Shown: positions 45,937 to 57,922 of the stretch, piece after piece | How positions within the stretch are numbered: the first letter of the stretch is position 1 | Layout of the letters: each line of letters opens with the position of its first letter | Assembly: GCA_008477525.1 (NCBI GenBank) | Contig: SPDT01000006.1 | Span: 4,243,501-4,307,500, forward strand | DNA: 64,000 nt | Direction of reading: 5' to 3' | Source of the DNA: Hypomyces perniciosus | Taxonomy: Eukaryota; Ascomycota; Sordariomycetes; Hypocreales; Hypocreaceae | The notes under the pieces: model-generated | The model's input: only the letters and a program-made list of their open reading frames with translations | Told to the model about the DNA's origin: nothing | Databases searched by the model: none | Position numbers and translations under genes: made by a program

Positions 45937-47643
45937 ATGATACGCTCCTCGTCTTCACGGGCAGTGTCCCGGCTTGCCAGCGCGGAGTCGCAATGCGTGG
46001 TGCATTACCAGAGGCGATTTAAAACTTTTGTGCGCAGAGTTGACAAGAATGATGAAGTCTACTTCACGCTGGCCAAGAAGGGTCCATCACGAGATCCGGA
46101 TCCAACGACACTGCACAATGATTTCTTTGAGATGCCGGACCTATTACTGGACTTGGATGCTGAGGGGAGCCGACACGTCCGATCCAGCGATGAGGGTGAT
46201 GAGGAGCAGATGAAGGTCAGATGGGAGCTCATTCCAAAGCGCGTTGCTGTCCAGGCTCGTATGAGGGAGCTTGAAGAACAGCTTGCAGAGTCACGGCGCA
46301 AGGTGAAGGACATATTATCGCAACCGACGAACATATGGCGGCTTACTTCCCATGACCTTTTGTCCACGGCTCTTCATGGAGCTCCTAGGGGCATTGAAGA
46401 GGCTCAGGTGGGGGGGAAGGATATGGGAGCTTCCCAAAGCTCGGAAGAGTTGGATGCTAAGAGGGTTCTTAGCATTATCGAGACCCTTCGCTCGGAGAAT
46501 GGCATCCCTTCTCATGCGGCAGAGAATGACCGACATCTCCTGGAATGGATGATACTGCGACGGAGGGGCCTTGACTATTCAAAGAAGAGTCGAAAAGAGG
46601 TGCCTCTATCGCCAACGAAGCTTAGCAAGGCTCTAAGAGAGCAGACGTCTCTTATGGGCATTCGTCGACTAGTCTTCCAATCTCTAACCTCTGGGACTGA
46701 TGGGCCTGGTTATGCCCAACAACTAGGCTTTTCCGGAGACTCAAAGCTATCACTAAACATTCCCCGGGAAATACGAGATGCATGTTTGAGAGTTCTTGGT
46801 CAATACCCAGAAGACTTTGGTGCTCGCATTGAGACATTAACGTTCCTCGGCAACCTTGCGGAAAGGCTATCACAAGACGGTGGAATTATTGGAGCAGCAC
46901 TGTGTGGACTCGCTTTGAGACTTTCTTCAGAAGTGGGAAATATCGGAGGGACATCTGAATGGCTCCATCGTGGCTATGCCGATGGTATCTGGGACGACGG
47001 TATTGAGCCATTGGCAGACGTATTCGAAACATTGCAGGCATTCATCGAATTTCCGCGAAACACATGGCAGAGCGGCTTACACTCCACTCAGGAGCGCCAA
47101 CTCCTCTTCCAGCTATTAACTGGCATTGATGAAAACCATTTGTTGATGTCTGACTCGTTCCGAGCTTTAGCTATGCACTATCTACGCGAGGGGAGTGATG
47201 TTCCCACTCAGCAGGCATTCAGCATTTACGAATCGTACATTATGCTCCTCGGCCGTCTAGGAGCTATCAGAACGTTGTGGAAAGAAGGACAAGTTTCGGC
47301 ACCTTTGGTGAAGAAGCTGTTGGAGAAACGGAAAGTCGCTGGAAACGTGGAGACACTATTCCACGCTGCATCAATGGCTTCACTGAGAGTTACTGTGCCT
47401 CCTGTTGGCGAATCCTCACCAGATCCTAGTCTGGATGAATGCGTCACGCTAGACTATCATCAAATCGCCTTGCAGAATCCCGATGCCTGGCTCAAGAACA
47501 TAGGAGAGGCGGCCACGTCGGGCAGTCCTAGTCCGAGTCGCGGAGGTGCAATTGGGGATATCGGGCCGGCCCTGAGTCTTCCGCTTAACGAGTGGCTTCA
47601 GAGAGTGGATGAACTTATTCAACGCAAAGCCACGACGGGTTAA
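45937..47643 (+). CDS. Unrecognised protein with probable mitochondrial presequence
   Basis: Single uninterrupted frame of 568 residues. I do not recognise the family. The N-terminus is rich in Arg and Ser and lacks acidic residues (MIRSSSSRAVSRLASA, then RRFKTFVRRV), which fits a mitochondrial targeting peptide. The middle has a heptad-like segment (RVAVQARMRELEEQLAESRR) and the C-terminal half is a long mostly helical region with no recognisable enzyme motif, perhaps an alpha-solenoid. Possible roles in organelle gene expression or complex assembly are guesswork. Codon use and length make it clearly a gene. It is divergent from SYF2. Confidence 0.75.
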   Translation: MIRSSSSRAVSRLASAESQCVVHYQRRFKTFVRRVDKNDEVYFTLAKKGPSRDPDPTTLHNDFFEMPDLLLDLDAEGSRHVRSSDEGDEEQMKVRWELIPKRVAVQARMRELEEQLAESRRKVKDILSQPTNIWRLTSHDLLSTALHGAPRGIEEAQVGGKDMGASQSSEELDAKRVLSIIETLRSENGIPSHAAENDRHLLEWMILRRRGLDYSKKSRKEVPLSPTKLSKALREQTSLMGIRRLVFQSLTSGTDGPGYAQQLGFSGDSKLSLNIPREIRDACLRVLGQYPEDFGARIETLTFLGNLAERLSQDGGIIGAALCGLALRLSSEVGNIGGTSEWLHRGYADGIWDDGIEPLADVFETLQAFIEFPRNTWQSGLHSTQERQLLFQLLTGIDENHLLMSDSFRALAMHYLREGSDVPTQQAFSIYESYIMLLGRLGAIRTLWKEGQVSAPLVKKLLEKRKVAGNVETLFHAASMASLRVTVPPVGESSPDPSLDECVTLDYHQIALQNPDAWLKNIGEAATSGSPSPSRGGAIGDIGPALSLPLNEWLQRVDELIQRKATTG

Positions 47644-49153
47644 TGTCTATCTAGAAGACCAGGAAGCGATATGGAACTGGTCATAGCGGCGGCTGGTGAC
47701 GGTTGATGGATGGATTACCAGCGCCAATTTCTTGTATGTTGTATTAAATATCTATATAAAGTCGTACGGCTTGACTCCTTGACTCCCAATGCTGGACGGA
47801 CACAATCCTCGCCTGGTTCAACCCATCGGATTTCCAAAAGACACTTCGGTACTCCGTACATGTTCAATTATGCGCCCTCGCACTTCATAGGATCGGCAAG
47901 TCCTCGAAGAAGGAAAAGGGCCCAATTCCCACACGCTTCATTGACCAGACAGACAAAACGAGTGTCGCAACGGCCAAAAATTGTTAGCCAACAACCTTTG
48001 CCTCCATCTTCAAAACAAATTGATAACGGTCTCTGAGAATATAGGTATCACCTCGACTCTGAACTCGGGCTATCGCTCCTAGTATTTCGCCACAGATAAC
48101 TCTGATTACCACAGATTACTGTCATTGCCACAGATAGCTATAATTATCCCAGAATGAATGCGTCAAGACAAAGGATAGAAAAGTAAACTACTGGACCTAC
48201 GACAGAATCTCAAATGACATTGCTTCTGACTCACTAGCCACAGTTAAACAAGTTAAACAACTCAATGTCTGAGACGACAATAGCCTGCTGTTTCGGATAG
48301 CCATGCTTTTTCAGGCCCATGTCTTGGATCTGGTCCCTGAAGGTACTCCGTAGTAACCTCAAATTAGGTTGACGGCGTGAAGTCGGAGAGAAAAAAAGAA
48401 CATTATGGGTCGCATCGCGATTTTGCAGTGGCCTGCATTAGCTTCCATCGAGTCGACATGACGCCTTCGCCAAATCAGCCTAATAAAAAGGAACAGAATG
48501 ATGAAGATTTCATTTGTTCATAATCATTGGTGAGATTTGATGCCATCGCCCCACATGGCTGGGATAAAGGTGCCTTTACTAAGACAATTACTACTATTAC
48601 TATGATTAGTGCCCATCGTGAGGATCGGAGATTGGGGAGAGCCTAATGTACATATTACTACAAAGGCATTGTCGTTCAAGATGATACGTATCGCAAAGTA
48701 CAGAAGACAATGGTGTTTGTACATTTATGCAGTTCCTATGATCTCATATCAAGTATAGGGGCTACCACAAAGGACAAGTAGATGTAGTATTACTACAAGT
48801 ATGTACGAAGTACTCCGTAGTACTCCGCACAGGTACCGCGATCCGAGGCTTGAATGGAGGGGCAGCGCAGCAACGCGTCGACGCCAGCAGGTCACATTAA
48901 TATCGCTCCAGAGAATCTCGCCTGACGATCGCCCGCCTTATCCTGCGCAACAACACAACACTCTCTCGCCTCACCATCTCCCTTGGGCCATGGGGGCCTG
49001 CCTATGCGGCCCGCATTTGCTCCATCATTAACTTGACAAACAAACAAACATCACTTCGCCAAGCTCTAACACACACACACACACACACACATAGAGAGAG
49101 AACGAACAGCGGAAGCGACGCAGCTTCAGGAGTCCGTCTGTCAGCAGTCCGTC
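47644..49153. promoter_or_regulatory. Intergenic region upstream of the HET gene
   Basis: 1.5 kb without a recognised gene. Contains GTAC-N3-GTAC elements at 47849-47859 and 48803-48813 (the latter overlapping a partial unit) and an AC dinucleotide run in the leader at 49069-49091. Confidence 0.55.
49069..49091. repeat. AC dinucleotide repeat
   Basis: About eleven AC units in the leader of the HET gene, 60 bp before its start. Confidence 0.9.
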
Positions 49154-51229
49154 ATGCCAGAGTCAGACTACTCCACCGGCAGTGAGTCGCCGCCGCCAGC
49201 GCCGCCACCAGCCAGGCGCAAGAGCATTGCAAATCGGATCCTGGGTTCCTTCAACCAGGTGCGCAAGGACAAGGACAGAGACAAGGACCGCGACAAGGAC
49301 AGGGACCGGGGAGACAGAGACAAAGGCGACAGAGACAGAGGGGACAGAGACAGAGACAGAGACAGAGACAGAGACAGAAATGGCGCCTCTCCCCCCGTCA
49401 AGCGCCGTGCTTCAACCGCCAACAAGACCTCTCCCATAACTCAGATTCGATCATGGCTTAACACCTGCAACGCCGAGCACGATCACCACTGCAGCGGCAG
49501 GGATGATTCGGGAAGCGCCACTTGGCGTCCTGCCTACCTCATCGACACCGTCGCACGTTGCTTGGTCAAGGCGAAACCAACCGATAGATACCTTGCCCTG
49601 AGCTACGTCTGGGGTCCCACAGATCCGCGCCGCGGGCCGGACACCACGGCGCAATTGCTCAAGTCCAATGTGCAGGCTTTCCAGTCGAACCTCCCGGAAG
49701 CGGATATACCAGAGACCATCTTGGATGCCATGTATTTGTCCAAGAAGCTAGGCCTGCGCCATCTATGGGTCGATCGGCTGTGCATTGTTCAGGACGATGC
49801 TGATGATAAGGAGAATCACATCCGGCGCATGGCATATGTCTTTTCGAACGCATATCTCACAATTGTCGCAGCCCACGGCGACGCCTACACCGGCCTCCTC
49901 CCTATTAACCCGCGGCGCTCCGCTCGCGAAACCAAGCCTAGCAATCGGGACCACAACGAACTCCTCAAGATGTCAAAATGGAACACCCGTGGGTGGACCC
50001 TTCAAGAGCTCCTGTACTCGCGCCGTGCTGTTTTCCTCTTCCAGGATACCGTTACATGGGAGTGTCACTGCAATCTCTGGCAGAAAGGCGCCACGAACCT
50101 CCTACCCAAGCTCCGTGGTAATCGGCATGACTGCACACATCGGCTTTCCTCGGCTGCCTTTGGCTTCCAGCATGCGCCGTGGCCCGACCTGGACGAATAC
50201 GCGCGCATTGCTGCTGACTACAGCGCTAGGAGAGTTACCTATGTGGAAGACACTCTGAAGGCGTTTTCGGGCATCACGTTTGTGCTCTCGCGTGTCTTTT
50301 CCGACGGATTCATGTACGGGATGCCTCTGATGTTTCTCGATATTGCCCTGCTCTGGCGACCGCAAGCATCCATCAGACGGAGAGCACCGCCACGTCCCCC
50401 CTTTCTTCCCTCATGGTCCTGGATGGGCTGGTGGTTCGATGGTGTGCCTGTCGATCTGACCTTGTGGAAAGCAGCTGCAGACTACGTTGAAGAGACGAGC
50501 TCGGCCAAGGTCGGACAGAACTCTAAACGATTCCGTCCCTTGCATCCGTTCAGGATTAAGCCCACAGTGACGTGGAATCTCACTGACAGAACTTCCACGG
50601 TGCCTGTAAACAGCACAGGGCTGCAATATAGAGAACTCAGGTCTCGCAAGAACGCCGGCACGCCATTGCCCCCTGGTTGGTCGAAAAGCGGCTCGCACTT
50701 CAAGCATGACAGTGATGAGTCGACAGTCTTCAAATACCCTGTGCCGATCCTAGATCCACCCAAGGATGGAGCGTACGAGCCCGCGACTGGCGAGATGGCC
50801 TTCCCGGGCCCCCTTTTGTCTTTCAAAACCACGTCTGGATTCTTTGACGTCGACTTGTCTGATACCATGGCTCCCAAAGACAGACAGAATCCGCCAATCG
50901 CAGTTGGCAGCATCTGGAGCAAGTCTAACAAATGGATTGGCGAGTTCCGGGCCCACGATGGGTGGTTGGGCATACAAACATCCAACTACGATGGCGCCGA
51001 GAAGCTCGAGTTCATCGCCATCTCCACTGCCATGGAGCGCAGGGGTTCTTACATCTTCACCGCGGAGAGATTCGAGGAGAATATGGATGAGGACGGCATC
51101 GTTGACTTTGTGAATGTATTGTGGATCGAGAGGATCGGGGCCGTCGCGTATCGAAGGGGCATTGGTCACATTTTGCAGAAGGCGTGGTATTCACAGGCGA
51201 AGGACGAAGTGGATATTCTTCTTGGGTAG
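49154..51229 (+). CDS. HET-domain protein (heterokaryon-incompatibility type)
   Basis: Single exon of 691 residues. The HET domain occupies about residues 145-305, with YLALSYVWG, ETILDAMYLSKKLGLRHLWVDRLCIVQDD and the later YSRRAVFLFQ block preceded by RGWTLQELL. HET domains, found almost only in filamentous ascomycetes, trigger cell death in non-self fusion when paired with partners; many HET genes have unknown roles. Before it, residues about 36-76 are a charged Arg/Asp/Lys tract coded by a GACAGA microsatellite. The C-terminal 350 residues carry no recognised domain, though an SWSWMGWWFDG motif typical of HET proteins is present. No STAND partner is adjacent; the nearest NLR relic is 17 kb away. 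Confidence 0.9.
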   Translation: MPESDYSTGSESPPPAPPPARRKSIANRILGSFNQVRKDKDRDKDRDKDRDRGDRDKGDRDRGDRDRDRDRDRDRNGASPPVKRRASTANKTSPITQIRSWLNTCNAEHDHHCSGRDDSGSATWRPAYLIDTVARCLVKAKPTDRYLALSYVWGPTDPRRGPDTTAQLLKSNVQAFQSNLPEADIPETILDAMYLSKKLGLRHLWVDRLCIVQDDADDKENHIRRMAYVFSNAYLTIVAAHGDAYTGLLPINPRRSARETKPSNRDHNELLKMSKWNTRGWTLQELLYSRRAVFLFQDTVTWECHCNLWQKGATNLLPKLRGNRHDCTHRLSSAAFGFQHAPWPDLDEYARIAADYSARRVTYVEDTLKAFSGITFVLSRVFSDGFMYGMPLMFLDIALLWRPQASIRRRAPPRPPFLPSWSWMGWWFDGVPVDLTLWKAAADYVEETSSAKVGQNSKRFRPLHPFRIKPTVTWNLTDRTSTVPVNSTGLQYRELRSRKNAGTPLPPGWSKSGSHFKHDSDESTVFKYPVPILDPPKDGAYEPATGEMAFPGPLLSFKTTSGFFDVDLSDTMAPKDRQNPPIAVGSIWSKSNKWIGEFRAHDGWLGIQTSNYDGAEKLEFIAISTAMERRGSYIFTAERFEENMDEDGIVDFVNVLWIERIGAVAYRRGIGHILQKAWYSQAKDEVDILLG
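49262..49380 (+). repeat. GACA/GACAGA microsatellite inside the HET gene
   Basis: Imperfect GACAAG/GACAGA hexamers, ending in about five perfect GACAGA units, code the Asp-Arg-rich tract of the HET protein. Hexamer changes keep frame. Confidence 0.9.
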
Positions 51230-51944
51230 GGAGGGGATTCCTCACACATGAAACATCCCCGGGCATGGATAGCGAGGTGTGCGGCGTTTAGGACTTGGCT
51301 TGGATCTTTTGACAAGGGGTGAAGCATGGATCTTTTCATCAGTTGTGTGTATATAAGTTGGCTTGTCACGAGGATGTTTGGTTGCATGGGAGACTGGGAA
51401 TTCAGGGGTTCATTCAATATTGTAGGTAAATAGGGAAACTGTATACGACTTCTGTGATATGCAGTTTTGGTGTGAGACTCCTCCGCCTTAGATAATAAGT
51501 TCCTAGATCTCTACATGTGGTGGCCACCAAGAGCAGCAAATACATAACCCCTTACGAGTGTCAGACAAGCATCAACACCTGGAGCATGAGACAAGAACGA
51601 ACATGTTTTCGCGATTCATCATCACTGCCTGAAACACCAAGGGCATATATCCCTCTATCTACCAGCTCAGTGTCCAAGCAACACAAACACATGCCATAAG
51701 CATCATCATATCGAGTAAAAAGAGAAAGAGTCTCCGCAATATAAATACGTCGTCCGCTCATCACACACAAAGATATAGAGAGAAAGTATCAGAACCCTCC
51801 AGAAGCACTTCGTTGTCCTACTATTATAGCCCAACGCCAGACTCCGCTGCCCAAATGTTTTCCCAGTTGGCCAAATGCCGGATAGTGTTCCGCCAAAAAC
51901 TCAAGCATCATCATGACTGCAAAATTCACGACGGAATTGTTGTT
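51230..51944. other. Convergent 3' intergenic region, HET / SMC3
   Basis: 715 bp of gene ends; chance frames only. Confidence 0.55.
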
Positions 51945-54900
51945 TTAAGTCGGTTTGGCTTGACCCTCGACGAAGTTGAGAGCATCTTCCGTACTGACGC
52001 AGTTGATGGAACTTGTCTTGCTGCGGAACGTCACACCGTAGCACTTGTCCGCTACGTGAACGATCTCGGGTCGGAAAGTGGTGCAGATAAACTGCGTACC
52101 AGCCTCATTTGATATCGACTCGAGTAAAGACCCCACGGCGGTACGGTACTGAGCATCAAGGTTGGCATCGACTTCGTCAAAGATGACCATTGGGCTACTC
52201 TCCGTTTGCTGTAGTGCGAAGATAAGGCAGAGAGCGCATAAACCTAGGTGATTATACGTCAGCAGGGATATCTACAATGGGTACAACAAATGGTACTTAC
52301 TCTTTTGTCCACCACTGAGCTGTTGGATCTTCTGCTGCTCATCAAGGTGCTTTGAGTTAAAGGACACGCTGATCCCAACACCGATGTAGTTCTCAACGCT
52401 GCCTCGCGCTTCCTCATCCGATTCTTCGGGTGGTGCTTGGCGACGGTCAGTCCTGCGCTGGATGACCAAACGACCATGGCCAGCAGGCACAAGTTTGTTG
52501 AAGATGGTGGCAAACTCTTTAGACACCTGTTTGAAGGTACGCTCGATGGCCTCGTCTTTCCGGCGATCGAGATGTTCAACAAGCTCCTCGATCGATCCTT
52601 GGGAGGCGTCCAGCTCCTTTCGTCGCTTCATGAGCTGCTCTTGCTGCATTGTGAAGTTGTTGTATTGCTCAAAAGCCTTCTTGTTGACGTGCTTGTATTT
52701 CTTGAGAGCCTCGTTAACCCTTTTCAGCTTAGATGTGATCTAGATAGATAAGTGGTTAGTCAAGATCTACTCCCTTTTCGCATGTTCCCACGTCAGTATA
52801 GGTTACTCACGGTGCTGGCCTGCATATTCTCATATTTGTCGAACGCTTCCTCCGGTAACACGCCAAGATCACGGATGTTCTTTGCGCATTCCGCGGCCTG
52901 AGCAGTCAAGAGAGCTTTCCGTTGGAGAGTCTTCTCCATTCTCTTCTGCTGCTTCTCTATCCTTGTGGAGATCTCGAGCTGAACCTGCTCTCGCTTCACC
53001 TTCTCTGCCTCGAACTGCTCCAGATGGGTATTCAGCTCTTCTAGCTTGCCCTCGGTCTCTTCCAGGTCTGCTTCGACAACTTTCAAGGCTTTTTGTGCCT
53101 TCTTCATCTCTCTCTCTGCTTCCTTCAAGCTGCCAGATACTCCACCAGATGAATTCTCAAAGGCTTGACTGTTCAGCTGGTCTAGTTTCATTTGCAAGTT
53201 CTGTCGCAGGTCGACCTCCAGAAGTTGCTTTCTTCGCTCGAGGGCTCTTCGAGCATTGCTAATCTCGTTCCATTGCCTCTGTAGCTGTTGTGCCTTACCG
53301 CTCGACTCCTCAAGCTCTCGCTCCTCGGTCGCCGTTAGACTCTTCTTGAATTCCGTGCCCAACTCGGCCTCATGAGCTGCAACTTCTTGCAGGAATCCAT
53401 TCATATTCTTTTCGACTGCATCCCGCCTCTTGATCGCAGCGTCAAGATGGCCCCTCTCGTTCTCAATATGGGCTGACTTGTTCCGAAGTTCATGCTTCAA
53501 CGGCTCAAATCCATCCTCGGCTTGTCGCAGCTTCTGCTCAAGTTTCTGAACCTCAGACATGGCGCCGGTGATTTCCTGATCCTTAAGTTCAATCTGTCTG
53601 CGGGTATTGCGAGACTGGTCGATCAGCCGCTCATACTCTTCCCTCCATCTGTTGGTGGCCTGGACAGCTTCTAGACGCGACTTTCGAGGATCGATCCAAC
53701 CACCGGTCATGGCACCCCTCTTGTTGGTGGTGTCACCCTCAGCAGTGATGCCATCCACGCCGTGGCTTCTGGCATATTGAGCAGCTACAGCCAGGTTTGG
53801 GCAGACAACTGTCTTTCCAAAAACCTGCTGGAAGGCTTTCTCGAACTTGGGGTCGAAAGTGATCTTGCTGAGAAGGGGAACTGCGTCATTGGAATTTGGT
53901 AAGTTCACCTTCCGGGGGCGTAACTGGGCAAGGGGCATGAAGGTTACACGACCTCCGTGTTGCCGGTACATAATGTCCGCCAAATACGTGGCGGTATCAG
54001 CGTTGTCGACAACGTAGTGAAACAAGCTAGCGCCAGCAATCTGTTCAACAGGAAGCCGGTAGGCATCACTGACATCCAGAAGATCCGCCAATGTTCCGTA
54101 AGCGCCGGGGATAGCCTGCTCTTGTTTCAATCGGCGAATTGTAGCCAGTCCACGAGCGGTAGCTCCATCTACGGAGTGAGCTAGCTCTCGCTCGGCCTGT
54201 TCCTTTTCTTGCCGGGCATTCGAGATAACTGAGCTCAGCTTGTCGTCCTCTCGTCGGATTAACTTTCGTTCATCGTTCAACTTGTCAAGTGTGGCTCGAG
54301 CCTGGGCTGCTTGGTCTGCCAGCTGTCCCCTGTCACCGCTCCAGTTGGCGAGGCGTGATCGTAAATCAGCTACTTCGTTCTCACCATGTTCAATGGCTTT
54401 CTGGACTCTGACGACCTCCTCATCGGCATCCAATTTGTTTGCCTTCTGAGTGCTGATTGTCAACCCAAGTTCTTCGATTTCCTGCTTAAGCCAATTATCT
54501 CGCTCTGCACGGTTTTTGAACCTAGAGCCGCGAGTTTGTTTGGCAAAGAGGCGAGTTCGCGATGCCTCCACAACGTCCAGTTGCCTTCTAACATCATCTT
54601 CTTCATTCTTCCTCTGGTTGTACTCAGGGAGAACTTCTGCTAATTCACTTTCTTTGGTCGCAATCTCTTCCTGCACAGACTCGAGGCCAGCAGCGTGTTG
54701 CGCCCGGGCCTGTTCCTGGGCAGACTGTCCCTCCTTCAGGTTCTTCGCTTTGAGCTCGACCTTGGCTAGAGTTTTGGCATTATCACGCCGATCTTCCTCA
54801 AGCTGACGTCGATCAAGTTGTAGAAGTTCCAACTCCCTGTGCAGCTTGTGGATTTGGGCGTCGATTTTCGAAATGGCCTTTTCTCCTTCCAGAAACTCAG

Positions 54901-55734
54901 TGCGGCTGGAATCTGTCGTGTCAAGACCATCTTGCCTGGCGTTATCAATCTCCTCCAACGCGGACTGAACAGTCGTTTGTTCTCGGTGGTGATATGCGTA
55001 TTCGAGGCATCGTCGTTCTCGGTCCTTCTCCTGGAACCCTCGCAGCTCCTCTTTCTCCTCTTCCAGCTCGGCCAATCTTTCTTTGATGTATTCAAGAAGC
55101 TCGTCGATCTTCTCGCGCTTGTTGTTGGTCTCGTTCATGATCTTGAGTGACTCGGTGCGGCGGGCTTCGTAGACTTGAGTGCCCGCAACCTCCTTCAATA
55201 GGTTCAACCGATCAGACTCTTTCATGTTCGTCAGGGCAGTAACACGACCCTGAGGCACGATGTAGTACGGATTGGAGCGTGAAAACCCTGCGGCTTCTAA
55301 CAAGTTCATGACATCGGTTTTGGTGACGACCTTTCGATCCACTGAATATTCGTCCTTCTTCAAACCAATGGTGCGTCGCAAAACAACTTCTTTGTTGCCA
55401 GTTGGGAATCGATCATCGCTGTTGTCGAAGATGATCTCGACATAGGCGGACATGACAGCAGATCCAGAGCCTTCGTGAAGCAGGCCCTGGCGCTCCTCGC
55501 GACTCATCTGGGTGTAGGCATCGCTGAGGACGAAGCGGATCGCCGCGAAGAAATTGCTCTTACCAGAGCCATTACGACCGACGATGACGTTTGTCTTGGG
55601 TGAGAAGGGCTCGATGACTGTCTGTTCCTTATAGCTGCAGCCTGCAAGTCAGTATACAGCCCACATGATGGAGTTGGTGGGGTCGCCGTGCCGCACCTTT
55701 TGAAGCCTTGGATAATGATCTGCTTGATATACAT
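51945..55734 (-). CDS. SMC3: Cohesin subunit SMC3
   Basis: Exons 55734-55697, 55634-52811, 52739-52301 and 52243-51945, 1199 residues, the normal length. SMC3 pairs with SMC1 and kleisin to hold sister chromatids together. The Walker A GRNGSGKSN lies at residues 33-41, and the acetylation site is LKKDEYS with Lys105/Lys106, the exact positions of the human Eco1-target lysines. Two coiled coils flank a hinge (IAGASLFHYVVDNADTATYL ... GITAEGDTTNKRGAMTGGWI). The C-terminal head has LSGGQKSLCAL and Walker B (MVIFDEVDANLDAQYR). Both GFKS/YKEQ and GGQK/SLCAL cross introns. An MCB box lies 125 bp upstream. Confidence 0.97.
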
Positions 55735-55858
55735 GGTCGGCGGCGCAGGCGCTGATGCGCATCATCCGAGGGGCCAGAGAATTGCAGTCTCAGCTTTGTC
55801 TGGCGTTGTGCCTCGATAGAGTGCAGTGCGGATTTGTGGACTCGACCTTTGCGATGCG

Positions 55859-55864
55859 ACGCGT
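55859..55864. promoter_or_regulatory. MCB box (ACGCGT) upstream of SMC3
   Basis: Perfect palindromic ACGCGT 125 bp before the SMC3 start. In yeasts it is the binding site of MBF, which drives G1/S genes including cohesin subunits. Function here is inference from motif and position. Confidence 0.5.
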
Positions 55865-57898
55865 CTCACGAGACCCGCGATTAATCGGGTGTCGAATTCG
55901 GCGCGCGTTCAGCTTCGTCGATTTTCTTTCTGCCTGACAAGTTAGGCCCCATTTCGCTAAACCACCTACCCTGTAGTTGTCCCATGACAACCAAGGCGAA
56001 TACTACATAACTACTACATCTACAAAGTAATACTTCGTACTCCTTACTGAACCATCCTTTCTTGTTGCTATTACTAGGTACTAGTACTTCGTAGCTGCAG
56101 TGTGATGAAATTTGGGTTCCATCGCACATGCGCTGTTTCAGGTACGTATGCTTGAATCTCTGTTGAGGGCTTCCTTCATTCAGTGTACTTCGTAGGCGCA
56201 TGGCGTTATGGCCTGGATTGTTGAATGGTTGCAAACTCAAATCAGCAGCACATCAACAAACACGGAAATGGTGAGACCCTCGACTCGAGTCTCCATGCAT
56301 GGCCAGGAGCGGGAGCTTACGTTAGGTGCCACATGGCTGAGGAGGGCACATTTATATCCCGAACGAGACGCAGAGATATTGCCAACACAACGCACAGCAG
56401 ACCTCTCCTGTACTCCGTACATGATAAATCTGCAAGCACACCATCAGCACTGCTCCAGCATGAATCAATCACCTGTTCTTGCAGCCTCGTGACAGTCCGA
56501 ATACCCCGCTCACTACCCCATTGCCTACACCACACGATGAGGCCTTCTTGTTACACTTCAAACTCATCGGCACCCTCTGGCAACCAAGACATGGTTGCCC
56601 AGCCCCTAGCCATGCAGTCGATGTCAATGGCAAACTCAAACTGGGGGCCACACGGAGTACATACTAACCACTTAAATCAACACGCAGCCCAGGGTGGAGC
56701 TCATGCATGATTCCTCACACTTTCTGCCGCCTCGAAAGCCTCACCTATCCAACTCCCTACCTTAGCCCACAATACTACAAAGTATTATTATTACTACTCT
56801 TCTTTCTCCCCCTCTATGTACTAATACGAAGTGAGACGCTCAGCCAAGACAGCCAGCCACAAGGGGGCGGCAATGACACGACGATCGTGCATGGCTGATC
56901 GTCATAGGCGGGTCGGCATTGCAGAGGCCAGCCTCTCTGCAAGTCAAAAAGTTTGGCGGATCATTGCGGTTCTGTTGACCAACCAGCGCAGAGCAGCAGG
57001 GACAGTAGCGTCTCACGGCAATTTTAAGTCGCTGTCAAAAACGGATCGATCCGATTTGCGGCGACTCTCTATCCATTAGCAGTGCTACTGGCTGCAGTAG
57101 TAGTACTATGGCATTGTCTCTTGTGCCCAAGAGTCCAAGACGCAAAAGGCCACGGGCAAAAACCAGATCACGGAAGTATTTCGTTGCGCGTTGCCAGCGC
57201 AGAGTTGGCCTCCAGCTACGTACTGCACCAGCAAGTAAACCATCCTACTATATGGCCCGAGACTTCCACGCGGGATTGTACCACCGTCCTGGATCCATGT
57301 GTAGGGATGCTGTGGCACGGAAGTGATGCTGCAAGAATGCTTGTTCGCGCTGTAGAGTTCATAGTGCATCTCATCCAACACCAATGTTGATGGTAAAAAT
57401 TGAAACCTGCGGGTATAGTAGCTCACAGTGAGAATGTACAAGACGGAATGCCGAGCAGCCCGACTTGCAACCAACCGATGGGGAACAAAGGGGACAGACA
57501 CCATGAGAAATAAAAATAGCACCGTCGTCATCAAACTTCACGAAAACGGAAGAGGCGCGCAATGGGATACACGCGTGCGCGGCACTTGGGCGAAAGGCGC
57601 GGTGTTGGCTCGGAGAGAAACACCTCCAGTCCACACACATACGAAAACATGACGGGAAATCGGTGGGATGCGATACGACAAGGAACTGGACTGTACTTCG
57701 TATTATGGACCGTCTTGAAGCTGAGGTCGATGCTGAATATGCAAGACTGGTTGCCTCAGAAGTTGGGGAGTTGTGCATTGTCAGGTACGAAGTACTCGTA
57801 GGCTCTTTGGTATGCAGACTCCACCGGCCTGAACTTCACGCAAGCAAGCACCAGTCACACGCTGGCCGGGATGCATGGTCTGTTCATGGCCCATTTAT

Positions 57899-57922
57899 GT
57901 ACTCCGTACAAGTACGAAGTAC
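57899..57922. repeat. Pair of GTAC-N3-GTAC elements
   Basis: GTACTCCGTAC (57899-57909) and GTACGAAGTAC (57912-57922) separated by two bases. Confidence 0.8.

Noticed and set aside
56225..56710. 161-codon frame between SMC3 and MOT1
   Set aside because: Several overlapping frames of similar size and no recognised motif.
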